A DNA stretch of 40,558 nt, from the NCBI GenBank assembly GCA_023459055.1, contig JAEWVR010000001.1:1-40558 (forward strand), read 5' to 3'. The DNA is from Fibrobacterota bacterium. GTDB lineage: Bacteria > Fibrobacterota > Chitinivibrionia > Chitinivibrionales > Chitinispirillaceae. This document shows positions 16,346 through 25,022 of this stretch, in pieces (the first letter of the stretch is position 1; each line of letters starts with the position of its first letter). Under the pieces are notes generated by a model. That model had not been told where the DNA came from and did not search any database. It worked only from the letters and a program-made list of their open reading frames with translations. Position numbers and translations under genes: made by a program.

Positions 16346-16386
16346 TCCCCCCTCTCCATTTTATGGAGAGGGGGCCAGGGGGTGAG
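16346..16386. repeat. Dispersed palindromic element inside the kinase 3' end
   Basis: Bases 16348-16359 pair perfectly with 16363-16374 across a three-base loop, followed by CCAGGGGGTGAGG. This pyrimidine-rich hairpin with a CCAGGGGG tail is typical of dispersed elements present in many copies in some genomes. Here it supplies the last eight codons and the stop codon of the kinase gene (see that entry). Confidence 0.7.
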
Positions 16387-17716
16387 GCTTCCCCCAGTAC
16401 CGTCGTACAAGCTCCGCAATTGACAAGTGCGATGTACCTGGATAACGCTGACGTAACACATGCTCCAGGGCATCACCGAATGCCTTTGCTGAAGCATAAC
16501 GTACCGACAGATCAAGGGCCATTGACTTGTCAATAATATCACTAATTGATTTGTCAATCTGTGCTACTTTGTGAAGTGGTGTATAATTACCTGCAAGTTT
16601 TTGTGTAAAAAGAACGCCGCTGTTTCCCTGATTGAATGCACGTTTGCCAGCTATAAGTTCATAAATCGTTGCACCAAGTGCATAGATGTCAACCTGTAAA
16701 TTCGGTTTGTTACCGTTGAGCTGCTCCGGCGCAAGGTAGGGAAGTGTACCAACGATATTGCCGGTATTTTTTGTATGTAAAGAAACTTTTTCAGGACGGG
16801 CAATACCAAAATCTGTGAGCCTGATTCTACCATTTCTGCTGAGCATGATATTTGCCGGTTTAAGGTCCCGGTGAATAATTCCCTTATATGTTGTTCCGTA
16901 AATGTTGATGGTCTGAAGATGAGCATAATGTAATGCACGACAGATAAGAATACCGGCAATGAGAGCCTGCTCCGGATTAACAAATTTACATTTAGATAAT
17001 ATATCCTCAAAAGAAACACCGTCCAGATATTCCATCTCGAGGTAGGGAAGTCCATGCCAGTCTCCTACACTGAAACATTTGACAATATTAGGATGATCCA
17101 GCTTCGCGAATATTCTGATTTCAGTTTCAAACCGCTTAAGAACTGCTTCAGGCTGATCTGGTTTGAGCACCTTTACCGCGCGATAAACTTCAAGGCGGTG
17201 GTTCCATATTAGATAAACATCTGCCATGCCGCCTGATCCAAGTAATTTCACGATTGAACCGCCGGGGATCTCTCTGAAACGGTTCACAATATCTGATTTG
17301 TCAAAAATAATGGCTGTAGTCGGGCCATTATGAGATTTGTTACCCGCTACGACAATGTCACCTGTGGAATTATCATCCACTTGAGAGATTACGTTTCCCC
17401 CACAAAGTTTTCGGAAAACATGGTTTGCAGAGTCAGTCTTCGGAATAGTCTTGATAAAATCATCCTTATCGGGTGGAACAAAAGTCCCATCATCAATTTC
17501 ATCTTCTAATGGTTCAAGCTGTAAGTGCGTGTTCCTGTTGATAATTGCTGGTGATCGTTTGACAAGCGCCAGCCATCCCAGTAACAAGAATAGCGTAAAG
17601 AAATATATTGATGTATTCCTGAGAAAATGACCGCCAGAGAAAAGGAGAGCACCAGGAATTAAGCCTATAAGGACAATCGTTGCGGTCGCAACAGCGATAC
17701 CATTAAGCGACTTCAT
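16361..17716 (-). CDS. Membrane-anchored Ser/Thr protein kinase
   Basis: A 451-residue Hanks-type kinase. Two hydrophobic helices (about 5-27 and 31-52) anchor it in the membrane, an acidic linker follows, and the kinase domain runs from about 152 to 420: glycine loop GSGGMADVY (160-168), catalytic lysine in AVKVL (182), HRDLKPAN (282-289), DFG (302-304) and APE (329-331). All catalytic residues are present. An AAGGAG site lies 4 bases before the ATG. The C-terminal PHPLAPSP and the stop come from an inserted dispersed repeat, so the original tail may have been lost. It lies 50 bases after the TssBC-like gene, so it probably phosphorylates something in that context. Confidence 0.92.
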   Translation of the reverse strand: MKSLNGIAVATATIVLIGLIPGALLFSGGHFLRNTSIYFFTLFLLLGWLALVKRSPAIINRNTHLQLEPLEDEIDDGTFVPPDKDDFIKTIPKTDSANHVFRKLCGGNVISQVDDNSTGDIVVAGNKSHNGPTTAIIFDKSDIVNRFREIPGGSIVKLLGSGGMADVYLIWNHRLEVYRAVKVLKPDQPEAVLKRFETEIRIFAKLDHPNIVKCFSVGDWHGLPYLEMEYLDGVSFEDILSKCKFVNPEQALIAGILICRALHYAHLQTINIYGTTYKGIIHRDLKPANIMLSRNGRIRLTDFGIARPEKVSLHTKNTGNIVGTLPYLAPEQLNGNKPNLQVDIYALGATIYELIAGKRAFNQGNSGVLFTQKLAGNYTPLHKVAQIDKSISDIIDKSMALDLSVRYASAKAFGDALEHVLRQRYPGTSHLSIAELVRRYWGKPHPLAPSP

Positions 17717-17766
17717 ATGACTCCTTTATTTACATAATAATCGGGTTATCTAAAACGGAATTGTAT

Positions 17767-19398
17767 TTAAATGTCAAATGAAAAATCAAACTGTATCGAG
17801 TTGCCATCAATGAGCGATTGCGAATTAAGTGCGATTGACAACTCATTTCCATTCTGGGTGACTGTAAGAGCATTTAATGGAGATATGACACCATATGGTT
17901 CAAGCTGTCTTTTAAGATGCTGCTCAAGTGACGAAACAAGAGTGTCCGGAGTCATTCCGATTCCATCAACAGCAATGAAGCTTTCAGCGTGCCGTATCGT
18001 TCGGTTAAGCAGCATATTAAACCCTATTGATGCATACTGTTCATTGCCGGATGCATTCAGCATGACACTTGGAGCGATGATAATTCTGCCGTTTCTGATT
18101 CTGACAAAGGTGAATCCGGCTTTTGCGATTTCCCTGACCCGGTGTGGTGGTATCTGAAGCACCAGCTGATCATCAATAAGTTCCGATGTTGTCAGTGATG
18201 CCATATCAAAGGGTGATCCCGTCGAAAGAAACGTGGAAACCCAGTGATCCGCAAGAATCCATGCACCTCCGGCAATCAGATTGTCTTTTGCGCTGCTGAT
18301 ATGCAATGATGGTCCGCATAATGCTATTGAACGTGCTGAACTTTCATTACGTAAACAATCAATTGCTGTATCGATTGTTTGATGGTCTCCGATCGTTTCT
18401 AAAGATACAATACGCTCTATATAGGGATCATCCTGCGCCAGGCTTGTCCACACCATTGAACGTGCAGCGTCTGCGATCGCTGCTGTTTTATGTAATGTGT
18501 CAAGTGTGTCAATGTCAAGATGATTGTTTTCGTAGCTTAAAAGGATAATGTCGGGTGTTGTACCGTCATTTACAAGTGATCCAAGCGCAGATTGATAATG
18601 CTCAAATGCGTTGTCAGATGCACCACTGTAAAGGTATACCTCAAATTGTTTGCTGCGGCCCATCTTCTTTAAGAGATTACGCAACGCATACCACGATGAT
18701 GCAATCATGGAATAATGTGATGATGATCTCAATGCTGCTGCAGTTTTTTCTATTGTGTCAGCAAGCAGAAGCTGAACCTTCGAAAGCTGATTTATTCTGT
18801 ATCCCGGGTTGTTGCTGTCATCTCCCAGAACGTTAATCAGATGTTCCAGTGGTGATGCCTGTGGTGTACCGGTATCGATCATCGACATGATTGAATCGGC
18901 AAAGGAACCGCTATTCTGAGGTGTGCTCTGTGGCTTGACTTCAGCACTCAGAGCGATCACGATCTGTTGTTTCAGCGGTGGTGCAAGTTCCAGCAGCCTG
19001 ATCTTCGCCGTTGCATCACTGGATGACATCTGTTGTTTTGTGACACTATCAACAATTGCCTTTGCGTCTATAAGCGATTTTGTCGTCTGGCAATTCTGAA
19101 GTATCAATTCTTCAGAAAAATCACTTAGAGCCGTGATGTTTGATGAAACCGTAAATGGCTCGATAAATTCCGGCAGCCCCTGATCAACGCGACCCTTTAT
19201 TTCAACGTTGCAGCTCTTTAAAAAGTCCTGTATTGTCCCTGAGGAAATAAACTGAGGCTGCTGACTTACATACCCAAAGTCTCCACATACTAATAAAACC
19301 CATGGTTTTATGTCTTTGGGCCGGGATGATGTACTATTTTGCAGGTGTGCGCCGAGGCTTACGCTCGACGTCTGAATGAGTGATTCTTCCTGGGACAT
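17767..19398 (-). CDS. TssB-TssC-like fusion (contractile sheath-like protein)
   Basis: A 543-residue protein in which I see two type VI secretion sheath signatures. Residues about 30-120 resemble TssB/VipA: PWVLLVCGDF followed later by a DF-containing block (ITALSDFSEELI). Residues about 210-543 resemble TssC/VipB: ASSWYALRNLLKK (like the ExxWRGLxYL region), then SALGSL and DIILLSYE, an SSARSIALCGPSL block (like ResedARYVxLxxP) and a C-terminal AGFTF...LLNRTIRHAESF region. A linker rich in Ser/Thr/Gln (about 150-180) joins them. No other type VI genes are in the window. The similarity is remote and judged by eye, so a different sheath-like or structural role is possible. Operon with the kinase downstream. 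Confidence 0.55.
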   Translation of the reverse strand: MSQEESLIQTSSVSLGAHLQNSTSSRPKDIKPWVLLVCGDFGYVSQQPQFISSGTIQDFLKSCNVEIKGRVDQGLPEFIEPFTVSSNITALSDFSEELILQNCQTTKSLIDAKAIVDSVTKQQMSSSDATAKIRLLELAPPLKQQIVIALSAEVKPQSTPQNSGSFADSIMSMIDTGTPQASPLEHLINVLGDDSNNPGYRINQLSKVQLLLADTIEKTAAALRSSSHYSMIASSWYALRNLLKKMGRSKQFEVYLYSGASDNAFEHYQSALGSLVNDGTTPDIILLSYENNHLDIDTLDTLHKTAAIADAARSMVWTSLAQDDPYIERIVSLETIGDHQTIDTAIDCLRNESSARSIALCGPSLHISSAKDNLIAGGAWILADHWVSTFLSTGSPFDMASLTTSELIDDQLVLQIPPHRVREIAKAGFTFVRIRNGRIIIAPSVMLNASGNEQYASIGFNMLLNRTIRHAESFIAVDGIGMTPDTLVSSLEQHLKRQLEPYGVISPLNALTVTQNGNELSIALNSQSLIDGNSIQFDFSFDI

Positions 19399-19595
19399 AA
19401 TTTTTTAGAACCTTCTGTGCTGGTGAATGGATTTTAAATGTATATTATATAGTTTGTTTATATGACTGGTGAATTGAAACAGATCATTTACCAGTTATTA
19501 CCTGAATCGTCCGGATCAGGTTCAAGAAAACTAATATTTTGAAAATAATAAAAGACAGATAAAACTGAAAAATTAAACTAAGGAGAATGTAAAAA

Positions 19596-21107
19596 ATGAA
19601 AAAGAGACCGGTTTGTCTGATAATACGTGATGGCTGGGGTAAGGGAAATAATGAACCATCAAATGCAATTTTCTCAGCAAAAACGCCATTCACCGATGCA
19701 TATGAGAAAAGTAATCCTACAACCATGGTGCAGACATCCGGACTAAGTGCGGGTTTACCTGACGGGTACATGGGCAATAGTGAAGTTGGTCATCTCAATA
19801 TCGGCGCTGGACGTGTTGTCTATCAGAGTCTTACCCGCATTGATAAATCTGTTTCTGATGGAGATTATTTCACAAATGCCGCATTTCTAAAGGCAATAAA
19901 TTATGCAAAAAACAACGGCGGTACACTTCACCTGATCGGTCTTATTCAGGAGGAGGGTGTTCATGCTGTAACTCGTCACTGCCATTCACTGCTTGAGATG
20001 TGCAAGAAAAACAATCTTAAGAATGTGGTGATTCATGCACTCACTGATGGTCGTGATACACCGCCGAAGTCAGCAATGGAGCATATGACCTTCCTTCAGA
20101 AGGGTATTGACAAAATCGGTGTCGGCCGCGTCGCAACGGTTATTGGCCGCTATTTTGCCATGGATCGCGATAATCGTATGGACCGCACAGAGCTTGCGTA
20201 TCGGGCGATTATGGAAGCTCAGGGTACAAAGGTGTCAAACTGGAAAGAAGCGATCGAGCAGTCTTATGCTGCAAATGAAAATGATGAATTTATCAAGCCG
20301 AGAATCATAGATTATACAGGTTTGACAGAAAAAGATTCAGTGATATTTTTCAATTTCAGATTCGATCGTACCCGTCAGTTGACAAAAGCAATGGTTGAAA
20401 AGGATTTCGACAGCTTCAGCCGTAAATCACTGGTAAAGTGTTTTGTCGCAATGACCCACTATTACGATGATGGCAACTTTGATGAAGCGTTTCCTGAAAT
20501 GTCAAATGACAACCTTCTTGGTGAAGTTCTTGCGAAAAACGGACTGAAACAGCTTCGTTGTGCAGAAACAGAAAAATATGCTCATGTCACCTTCTTTTTC
20601 AACGGACAGAAAAATGATCCGTTTGAAAATGAGGATCGCATTCTTGTCAATAGTCCGAAAGTTGCAACCTATGATCTTCAACCCGAAATGAGCGCTTTTG
20701 AAGTTCGGGACAAACTTGTTGATGCAATAAAAAGTGACAAGTATGATGTCGTAATCTGTAATTTTGCAAACTGCGATATGGTTGGACATACCGGCATTTT
20801 CCCTGCTATTGTGAAAGCCGTTGAAACAGTTGACACATGTGTACATGATGTTGTTGAGGCTGCACTCTCAATGGGTGGTGTATGTATCCTTACCGCTGAT
20901 CATGGCAATGCAGAACAGACACAGCTTGAGGATGGCTCACCGATGACTGCGCATACTACCAATGTCGTACCGCTGACAATCGTCGGTGCCGGTACACTGA
21001 AACTCCACAGTGATGGAAGATTGTGCGATGTCGCACCGACAATGCTTGATTTTCTGGGAATACAGAAACCCGTCGAAATGACAGGGAAATCCCTCGTTGT
21101 CAGATAG
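19596..21107 (+). CDS. gpmI: 2,3-bisphosphoglycerate-independent phosphoglycerate mutase
   Basis: This Mn-dependent enzyme interconverts 3- and 2-phosphoglycerate through a phosphoserine. At 503 residues it has the family length. The first metal aspartate is in IIRDGWG (usually xxLDGWG), the phosphoserine in NSEVGHLNIGAGR, substrate-binding segments are GRDTPP and DRDNRMDR, and the second metal site is TADHGNAE with a later AHTTNVVPL. An AAGGAGA ribosome binding site lies upstream. Its product feeds glycolysis, and its substrate 3-phosphoglycerate is also the acceptor for the gpgS product encoded 1.4 kb downstream. Confidence 0.97.
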   Translation: MKKRPVCLIIRDGWGKGNNEPSNAIFSAKTPFTDAYEKSNPTTMVQTSGLSAGLPDGYMGNSEVGHLNIGAGRVVYQSLTRIDKSVSDGDYFTNAAFLKAINYAKNNGGTLHLIGLIQEEGVHAVTRHCHSLLEMCKKNNLKNVVIHALTDGRDTPPKSAMEHMTFLQKGIDKIGVGRVATVIGRYFAMDRDNRMDRTELAYRAIMEAQGTKVSNWKEAIEQSYAANENDEFIKPRIIDYTGLTEKDSVIFFNFRFDRTRQLTKAMVEKDFDSFSRKSLVKCFVAMTHYYDDGNFDEAFPEMSNDNLLGEVLAKNGLKQLRCAETEKYAHVTFFFNGQKNDPFENEDRILVNSPKVATYDLQPEMSAFEVRDKLVDAIKSDKYDVVICNFANCDMVGHTGIFPAIVKAVETVDTCVHDVVEAALSMGGVCILTADHGNAEQTQLEDGSPMTAHTTNVVPLTIVGAGTLKLHSDGRLCDVAPTMLDFLGIQKPVEMTGKSLVVR

Positions 21108-21140
21108 CCCGTTACTGTTGGAATTGTATGATACATCAGC

Positions 21141-21162
21141 AGGGGCGCACAAGTGCGTCCCT
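21141..21162. repeat. 10-bp palindromic hairpin (REP-like)
   Basis: AGGGGCGCAC (21141-21150) pairs with 21153-21162 with a two-base loop and a single G-T pair. It follows the gpmI stop codon. It resembles in design the hairpin at 3401-3430 (short loop, GC-rich stem, next to a gene end), but the sequences differ. Confidence 0.65.
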
Positions 21163-21197
21163 GTCATGTTACCAGTTTTAAATGATCTTAGCAACGA

Positions 21198-22388
21198 TTG
21201 GTTGATATTTTGATACTGTGTTCACTGCTGTTTGCATTCTTCAGTGTTGTGTATATCGGAATTATACTGTTTCTTCTGCGGGGACTGCTGTCATTACGCC
21301 CGTATAATGAACAAAAGGAACATACATTTTCGGTAGTCATCGCTGCACGTAATGAAGAATCCAACCTTCGGGCCTGCCTTGATAATGTTCTTAATCAGTC
21401 AATTGACAGAGGCCGGTATGAAGTGATTCTTGTTGATGACCGTTCAGAGGATGCAACACTTGCCATCGCCCTTGAGTATGTTGAAAACTTTGAAAATATG
21501 AAAGTGATTCGCATCGAGGATGTTCCCGATGGCCTTTCACCCAAGAAACATGCAGTATCGCAGGGTGTAAAGCTTGCAGAGCATGAGATTGTTGTGTTTA
21601 CAGATGCGGACTGTATCGTCCCCCGTGATTGGCTTGTATCAATTAATAAAACGTTTGGTGAAACAACCGGCCTTGTTCAGGGAATCACAAAATATTCCTT
21701 TACCAATGGAATGAATAAAGCATTCTGGGGACTTCAGGCTGTAGATTTTCTCTCGCATGGTATTGTTGCAGCGGCCGCAATCGGTGCGAACCTTCCGATA
21801 AATTCAAATGCAAATAATTTCGCGTTTAGAAAAGATGCATTTGGTGAGATTGGCGGATACGGTACCGATAATGCAAAAGTGGTTTCGGGTGATGACGATT
21901 TATTGTTGCAGAAGATCTGGAAAAGCAAAAAATGGAAAATCCGCTTTATGATTGATCGTACTGCAGCAGTTACAACACTTCCGACATCAACAATGAGAGG
22001 TGTGCTTGAGCAAAGGAAACGCTGGGGGTCAAAAACAGTACATTATAATCCGCTTCAGGTTGCGTTATTATCTGGCATTTTCCTGTTCTATCTTTCCATT
22101 TGCGGCTCACTGATCTGCGGACTTTTTTTTCCGTACTGTCTCCTGTGGACGCTTGCGCTGATCATTCTGAAAACAGTTGGCGAAATGTTACTGATGATTC
22201 CAGGTACACGTATTTTTCATCAGGTAAATCTTCGCAAATGGCTCCTTGTTGCATCACTGTTACAGCTGCCGCTTGTTTTATTTGCAGTTTTTGCCGGTGT
22301 ATTCGGAAAATTCAGGTGGAAAGGTCAGAAATTTGAACGGGTTATTAGAAAAAACGGTAAAAAAACAATTCCGGAAAAACGAATGTAA
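21198..22388 (+). CDS. Membrane glycosyltransferase, family GT2
   Basis: A 396-residue protein with an N-terminal membrane helix (about 5-27), a GT2 catalytic domain and three or more C-terminal helices. GT-A landmarks are VVIAARNEESNL, VDDRSEDAT, the DXD-type VFTDADC, and the acceptor-side QRKRWGSKT (a version of the Q/RxxRW motif). It would transfer a sugar from a nucleotide donor to a lipid or membrane-bound acceptor; substrates are unknown. The frame requires a TTG start at 21198 because a stop lies just upstream; no good ribosome binding site is visible. It lies between gpmI and gpgS. Confidence 0.82.
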   Translation: MVDILILCSLLFAFFSVVYIGIILFLLRGLLSLRPYNEQKEHTFSVVIAARNEESNLRACLDNVLNQSIDRGRYEVILVDDRSEDATLAIALEYVENFENMKVIRIEDVPDGLSPKKHAVSQGVKLAEHEIVVFTDADCIVPRDWLVSINKTFGETTGLVQGITKYSFTNGMNKAFWGLQAVDFLSHGIVAAAAIGANLPINSNANNFAFRKDAFGEIGGYGTDNAKVVSGDDDLLLQKIWKSKKWKIRFMIDRTAAVTTLPTSTMRGVLEQRKRWGSKTVHYNPLQVALLSGIFLFYLSICGSLICGLFFPYCLLWTLALIILKTVGEMLLMIPGTRIFHQVNLRKWLLVASLLQLPLVLFAVFAGVFGKFRWKGQKFERVIRKNGKKTIPEKRM

Positions 22389-22512
22389 ACACGCTGTTTG
22401 ATAGCATCGCCACCTCAGGAAATCCCTGTTGCAGAATCCGGTAATAAGGTGTACCATATAATAAAATCAATATCAGTTGTTGTTTCAGAAGACAATGATC
22501 AGGAGAGTATCT

Positions 22513-23430
22513 GTGCAGCATAAGTATCATCATCATGAATTTGATTCTACGGATGCTCTGGTCCGGTTGAAAAAAGAGAAGAACATAAAAATTAGTGTTG
22601 TGCTTCCTGCTCTCAATGAAGAGAAAACTATTGGCGGGATTGTATCATATATCCGGAGTCATTTTACGGGTGATCACCCGCTTGTTGATGAAATAGTTGT
22701 GATTGATGGGAATTCCGAGGATGAAACGGTTTCAATAGCTTCCCGGGAAGGGGCTTCGGTCTATCTGATCAGTGAAATTGTTCCCGACGTTCAGGTCAGG
22801 GGTAAAGGCGTTGCGCTTTGGAAATCGCAGTTTGTTACCAGTGGCGATATTCTGATTTTTATTGATACCGATATTTTTGATTTTGATAAGCGATTTGTCA
22901 ATGGATTAATCGGGCCGCTGCTTCAGGATGATTCGCTGATGTTTTCAAAGGCATTTTACAAACGCCCGTTGTATCTGGGATCAGGAAGGTATGAAAATTA
23001 CGGGGGAAGAGTAACCGAAATTCTGGTTAGACCTTTCATGAGCGCAGTAATACCGGAGCTTGCATCAATTATTCAACCGCTTGCAGGTGAGTATGCCATT
23101 CGCAGATCGGTTTTAAATAAACTTCCCTTCTGGTCTGGCTATGGCGTCGAGATCGGGATTTTACTTGATGTTTATTTATTGTGCGGTATTGATTCGATTG
23201 CGCAGGTTGATATGGTGGACAGGTATCACCGGAACCGTAGTGTTCTTGAGTTAAGCAAAATGGCGTTTGGTATTCTTCATGTGATGCTTCAGAAGTTTGA
23301 GCGGATGGGAAAAATGTCAGTCCATGCACCACTATACGAAACGTTGCAAAGTATGAGCGAAACGTCACATTCTCTGGTGTTCTCTGATATAGAATTACAA
23401 CCTGTTTGTGAATTTGAAAAAAAGAAGTAA
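22513..23430 (+). CDS. gpgS: Glucosyl-3-phosphoglycerate synthase
   Basis: GpgS (GT81) makes glucosyl-3-phosphoglycerate from 3-phosphoglycerate and a nucleotide glucose, the first step to the compatible solute glucosylglycerate. Diagnostic blocks are VVLPALNEEKTIG, VIDGNSEDETV, RGKGVALWKS, FIDTDI (the DXD), GGRVTEILVRPFMS, IQPLAGEYAIRR, GYGVEIGILLD, and the late RYHRNRSVLELSKMA. The frame opens at a TTG at 22477 and has an ATG at 22495, but GTG at 22513 is chosen because AGGAGAG lies 5 bases upstream; the product is then about 305 residues. The matching phosphatase gene (gpgP) is not in the window. Confidence 0.88.
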   Translation: MQHKYHHHEFDSTDALVRLKKEKNIKISVVLPALNEEKTIGGIVSYIRSHFTGDHPLVDEIVVIDGNSEDETVSIASREGASVYLISEIVPDVQVRGKGVALWKSQFVTSGDILIFIDTDIFDFDKRFVNGLIGPLLQDDSLMFSKAFYKRPLYLGSGRYENYGGRVTEILVRPFMSAVIPELASIIQPLAGEYAIRRSVLNKLPFWSGYGVEIGILLDVYLLCGIDSIAQVDMVDRYHRNRSVLELSKMAFGILHVMLQKFERMGKMSVHAPLYETLQSMSETSHSLVFSDIELQPVCEFEKKK

Positions 23431-23433
23431 TAG

Positions 23434-23622
23434 ATGCTGTTTGATTTTTCACTAACACAGTTACTGCTGATACTTTTCGGGATGGGGGCGCTATTCGCGC
23501 TGATTGCCGGTATCCGGATGCCCAAATCGTTTGAGAATGACCAGAAGGTACGTGCCGAACTTAAAAAGAAAATGTACTCCATGGAAAAGAAAAACGAATC
23601 TGATGAAGATCAGGTGATCTGA
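23434..23622 (+). CDS. Small single-pass membrane protein
   Basis: A 62-residue protein with one hydrophobic helix (about residues 8-28, QLLLILFGMGALFALIAGI) and a charged C-terminal half that looks helical (AELKKKMYSMEKKNESDED). It starts 3 bases after the gpgS stop, so it is likely translated with it. The 3' end overlaps the convergent HDOD gene by 13 bases. Family not recognised. Confidence 0.6.
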   Translation: MLFDFSLTQLLLILFGMGALFALIAGIRMPKSFENDQKVRAELKKKMYSMEKKNESDEDQVI

Positions 23623-24476
23623 AGGAATACCGTTGCTTTTGCAATCTCGTCCCGGATTGCATCAAGTAATCCGGACAATGAAGCACTCTCAAAACCAAAG
23701 CTGTTCCAGACATATTCAGACATTTCGGGAATTTTATTATCACCACCATTGCCAATGTCAAGGGCACGGACAAAAATATCGGCACAATGCACCGACGCAG
23801 TCATGAGGAAGTGGTCTCTTGACGGATCGGGATCGTGATGGAATAGTACGGTGTTTTGCAGATTCTGGGGAAGATTCCATCGCCTGGTTAAAAATGCTCC
23901 AACATCCTGATGCGTTACATCAAAGAGCTCCTTTTCACTTTCGAAAAAAAGACACTTTTTAATTTGGGCATTCGAGAGCGCAAGGTTGAATTCATTGGGC
24001 AGATACTGGCAAAGTATTAATTTTCCTAAATCGTGAAGTAACCCGGCGATAAAGTATTCCTCCTTATCATTACTCCCCAGGAATTTTGCAATTGCCTGGG
24101 CTGCTGCACCGCATGCGATCGAATGCCTCCAGAACTGCTCAAGATCAAATGATGCTGTGTTGTCGCCTTGTTTACGGAATGAATCAAAAATTGACGCAGT
24201 AAGAACGACGCTTTTAATCGTTGAAAATCCCAGAATGACAATTGCATGAGTGATTGTGCTGATTTTTCCGGGAAATCCATAAAATGCCGAATTGACAAGT
24301 TTCAACACTTTGGTTGCAAGTGCCTGATCGGTTGTAATCGCCTTGCCAACTTCTTCTGCTGATGTCTTTGGATTCTGTAAAAGCCGTGTGATACGTTCAA
24401 TAACTATCGGCAGTGTAGGTATTGACGTAATATTTTCTAACGAGTTGATTAATTTTATCTTGTTTGCCACAATCAC
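23610..24476 (-). CDS. HDOD domain signalling protein
   Basis: A 288-residue protein that is almost entirely an HDOD domain, a non-catalytic relative of HD phosphohydrolases used in signalling. Seen are IPTLPIVIERITRLL at the start, AITTDQALATKVLKLVNSAFYG, and HDLGKLILCQYLP, which keeps an HD pair, plus QDVGAFLTRRWNLP. It starts with GTG 3 bases after the 105-residue gene upstream. Partners of HDOD proteins include c-di-GMP and kinase pathways, but nothing here fixes a specific one. Confidence 0.85.
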   Translation of the reverse strand: MIVANKIKLINSLENITSIPTLPIVIERITRLLQNPKTSAEEVGKAITTDQALATKVLKLVNSAFYGFPGKISTITHAIVILGFSTIKSVVLTASIFDSFRKQGDNTASFDLEQFWRHSIACGAAAQAIAKFLGSNDKEEYFIAGLLHDLGKLILCQYLPNEFNLALSNAQIKKCLFFESEKELFDVTHQDVGAFLTRRWNLPQNLQNTVLFHHDPDPSRDHFLMTASVHCADIFVRALDIGNGGDNKIPEMSEYVWNSFGFESASLSGLLDAIRDEIAKATVFLQIT

Positions 24477-24479
24477 ATC

Positions 24480-24797
24480 CTATATGTTTTTTTGAACACG
24501 GTATTGATAGATTGCGACGAAAATTTTTTTCATAATGGGATTATGGATAACGTTAGCAAACTTGTCCATCAAATCATCTTTAAGTTTTTCTGGCGAGATT
24601 GATACCGAATTCTCTTCAAGCTGGGAATCCTCCTCCCCCTCAACAATTATTGTACTGATTCCCCAATTGGCAAGTCTGCGTCCAAGCGCTGCAGAGATCG
24701 GTGAACCTTTCGACACAAGGACATTTCCGCTTGATCCGCAGATCTCTCTTCCCAGTATCATACCATCCTCAATTTTATCTACAGTTATTTTTTTCAT
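24480..24797 (-). CDS. Small partner protein of the HDOD gene
   Basis: A 105-residue protein whose first 60 residues (VDKIEDGMILGREI, VLVSKGSPISAALGRRLANWGI) resemble the short beta-rich domain often found at the N-terminus of HD-GYP proteins. The rest is a helical segment without a recognised fold. It precedes the HDOD gene with only 3 bases between, so the two gene products may replace what is a single fused protein elsewhere. No catalytic motif is visible. Confidence 0.65.
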   Translation of the reverse strand: MKKITVDKIEDGMILGREICGSSGNVLVSKGSPISAALGRRLANWGISTIIVEGEEDSQLEENSVSISPEKLKDDLMDKFANVIHNPIMKKIFVAIYQYRVQKNI

Positions 24798-25022
24798 GAT
24801 ACTAATGATTATAGCATCCTAAACCCGACAGGTGCAACAGCATTTTTAAATCATTTTCGTGGCTTATGTTACAATAAAAAATTGCTCCGGCAGTGTCATT
24901 CAAAAAAAAAGTAGACAAAATCATGCGGTTAATATACGCTTGTAGGTATCGGCTTTTAAAAGCCGGTGTGCCAGGTAATTAAGTGGAACCGTTGCCAAAG
25001 GGATTGTTTACAAGAGATATAT

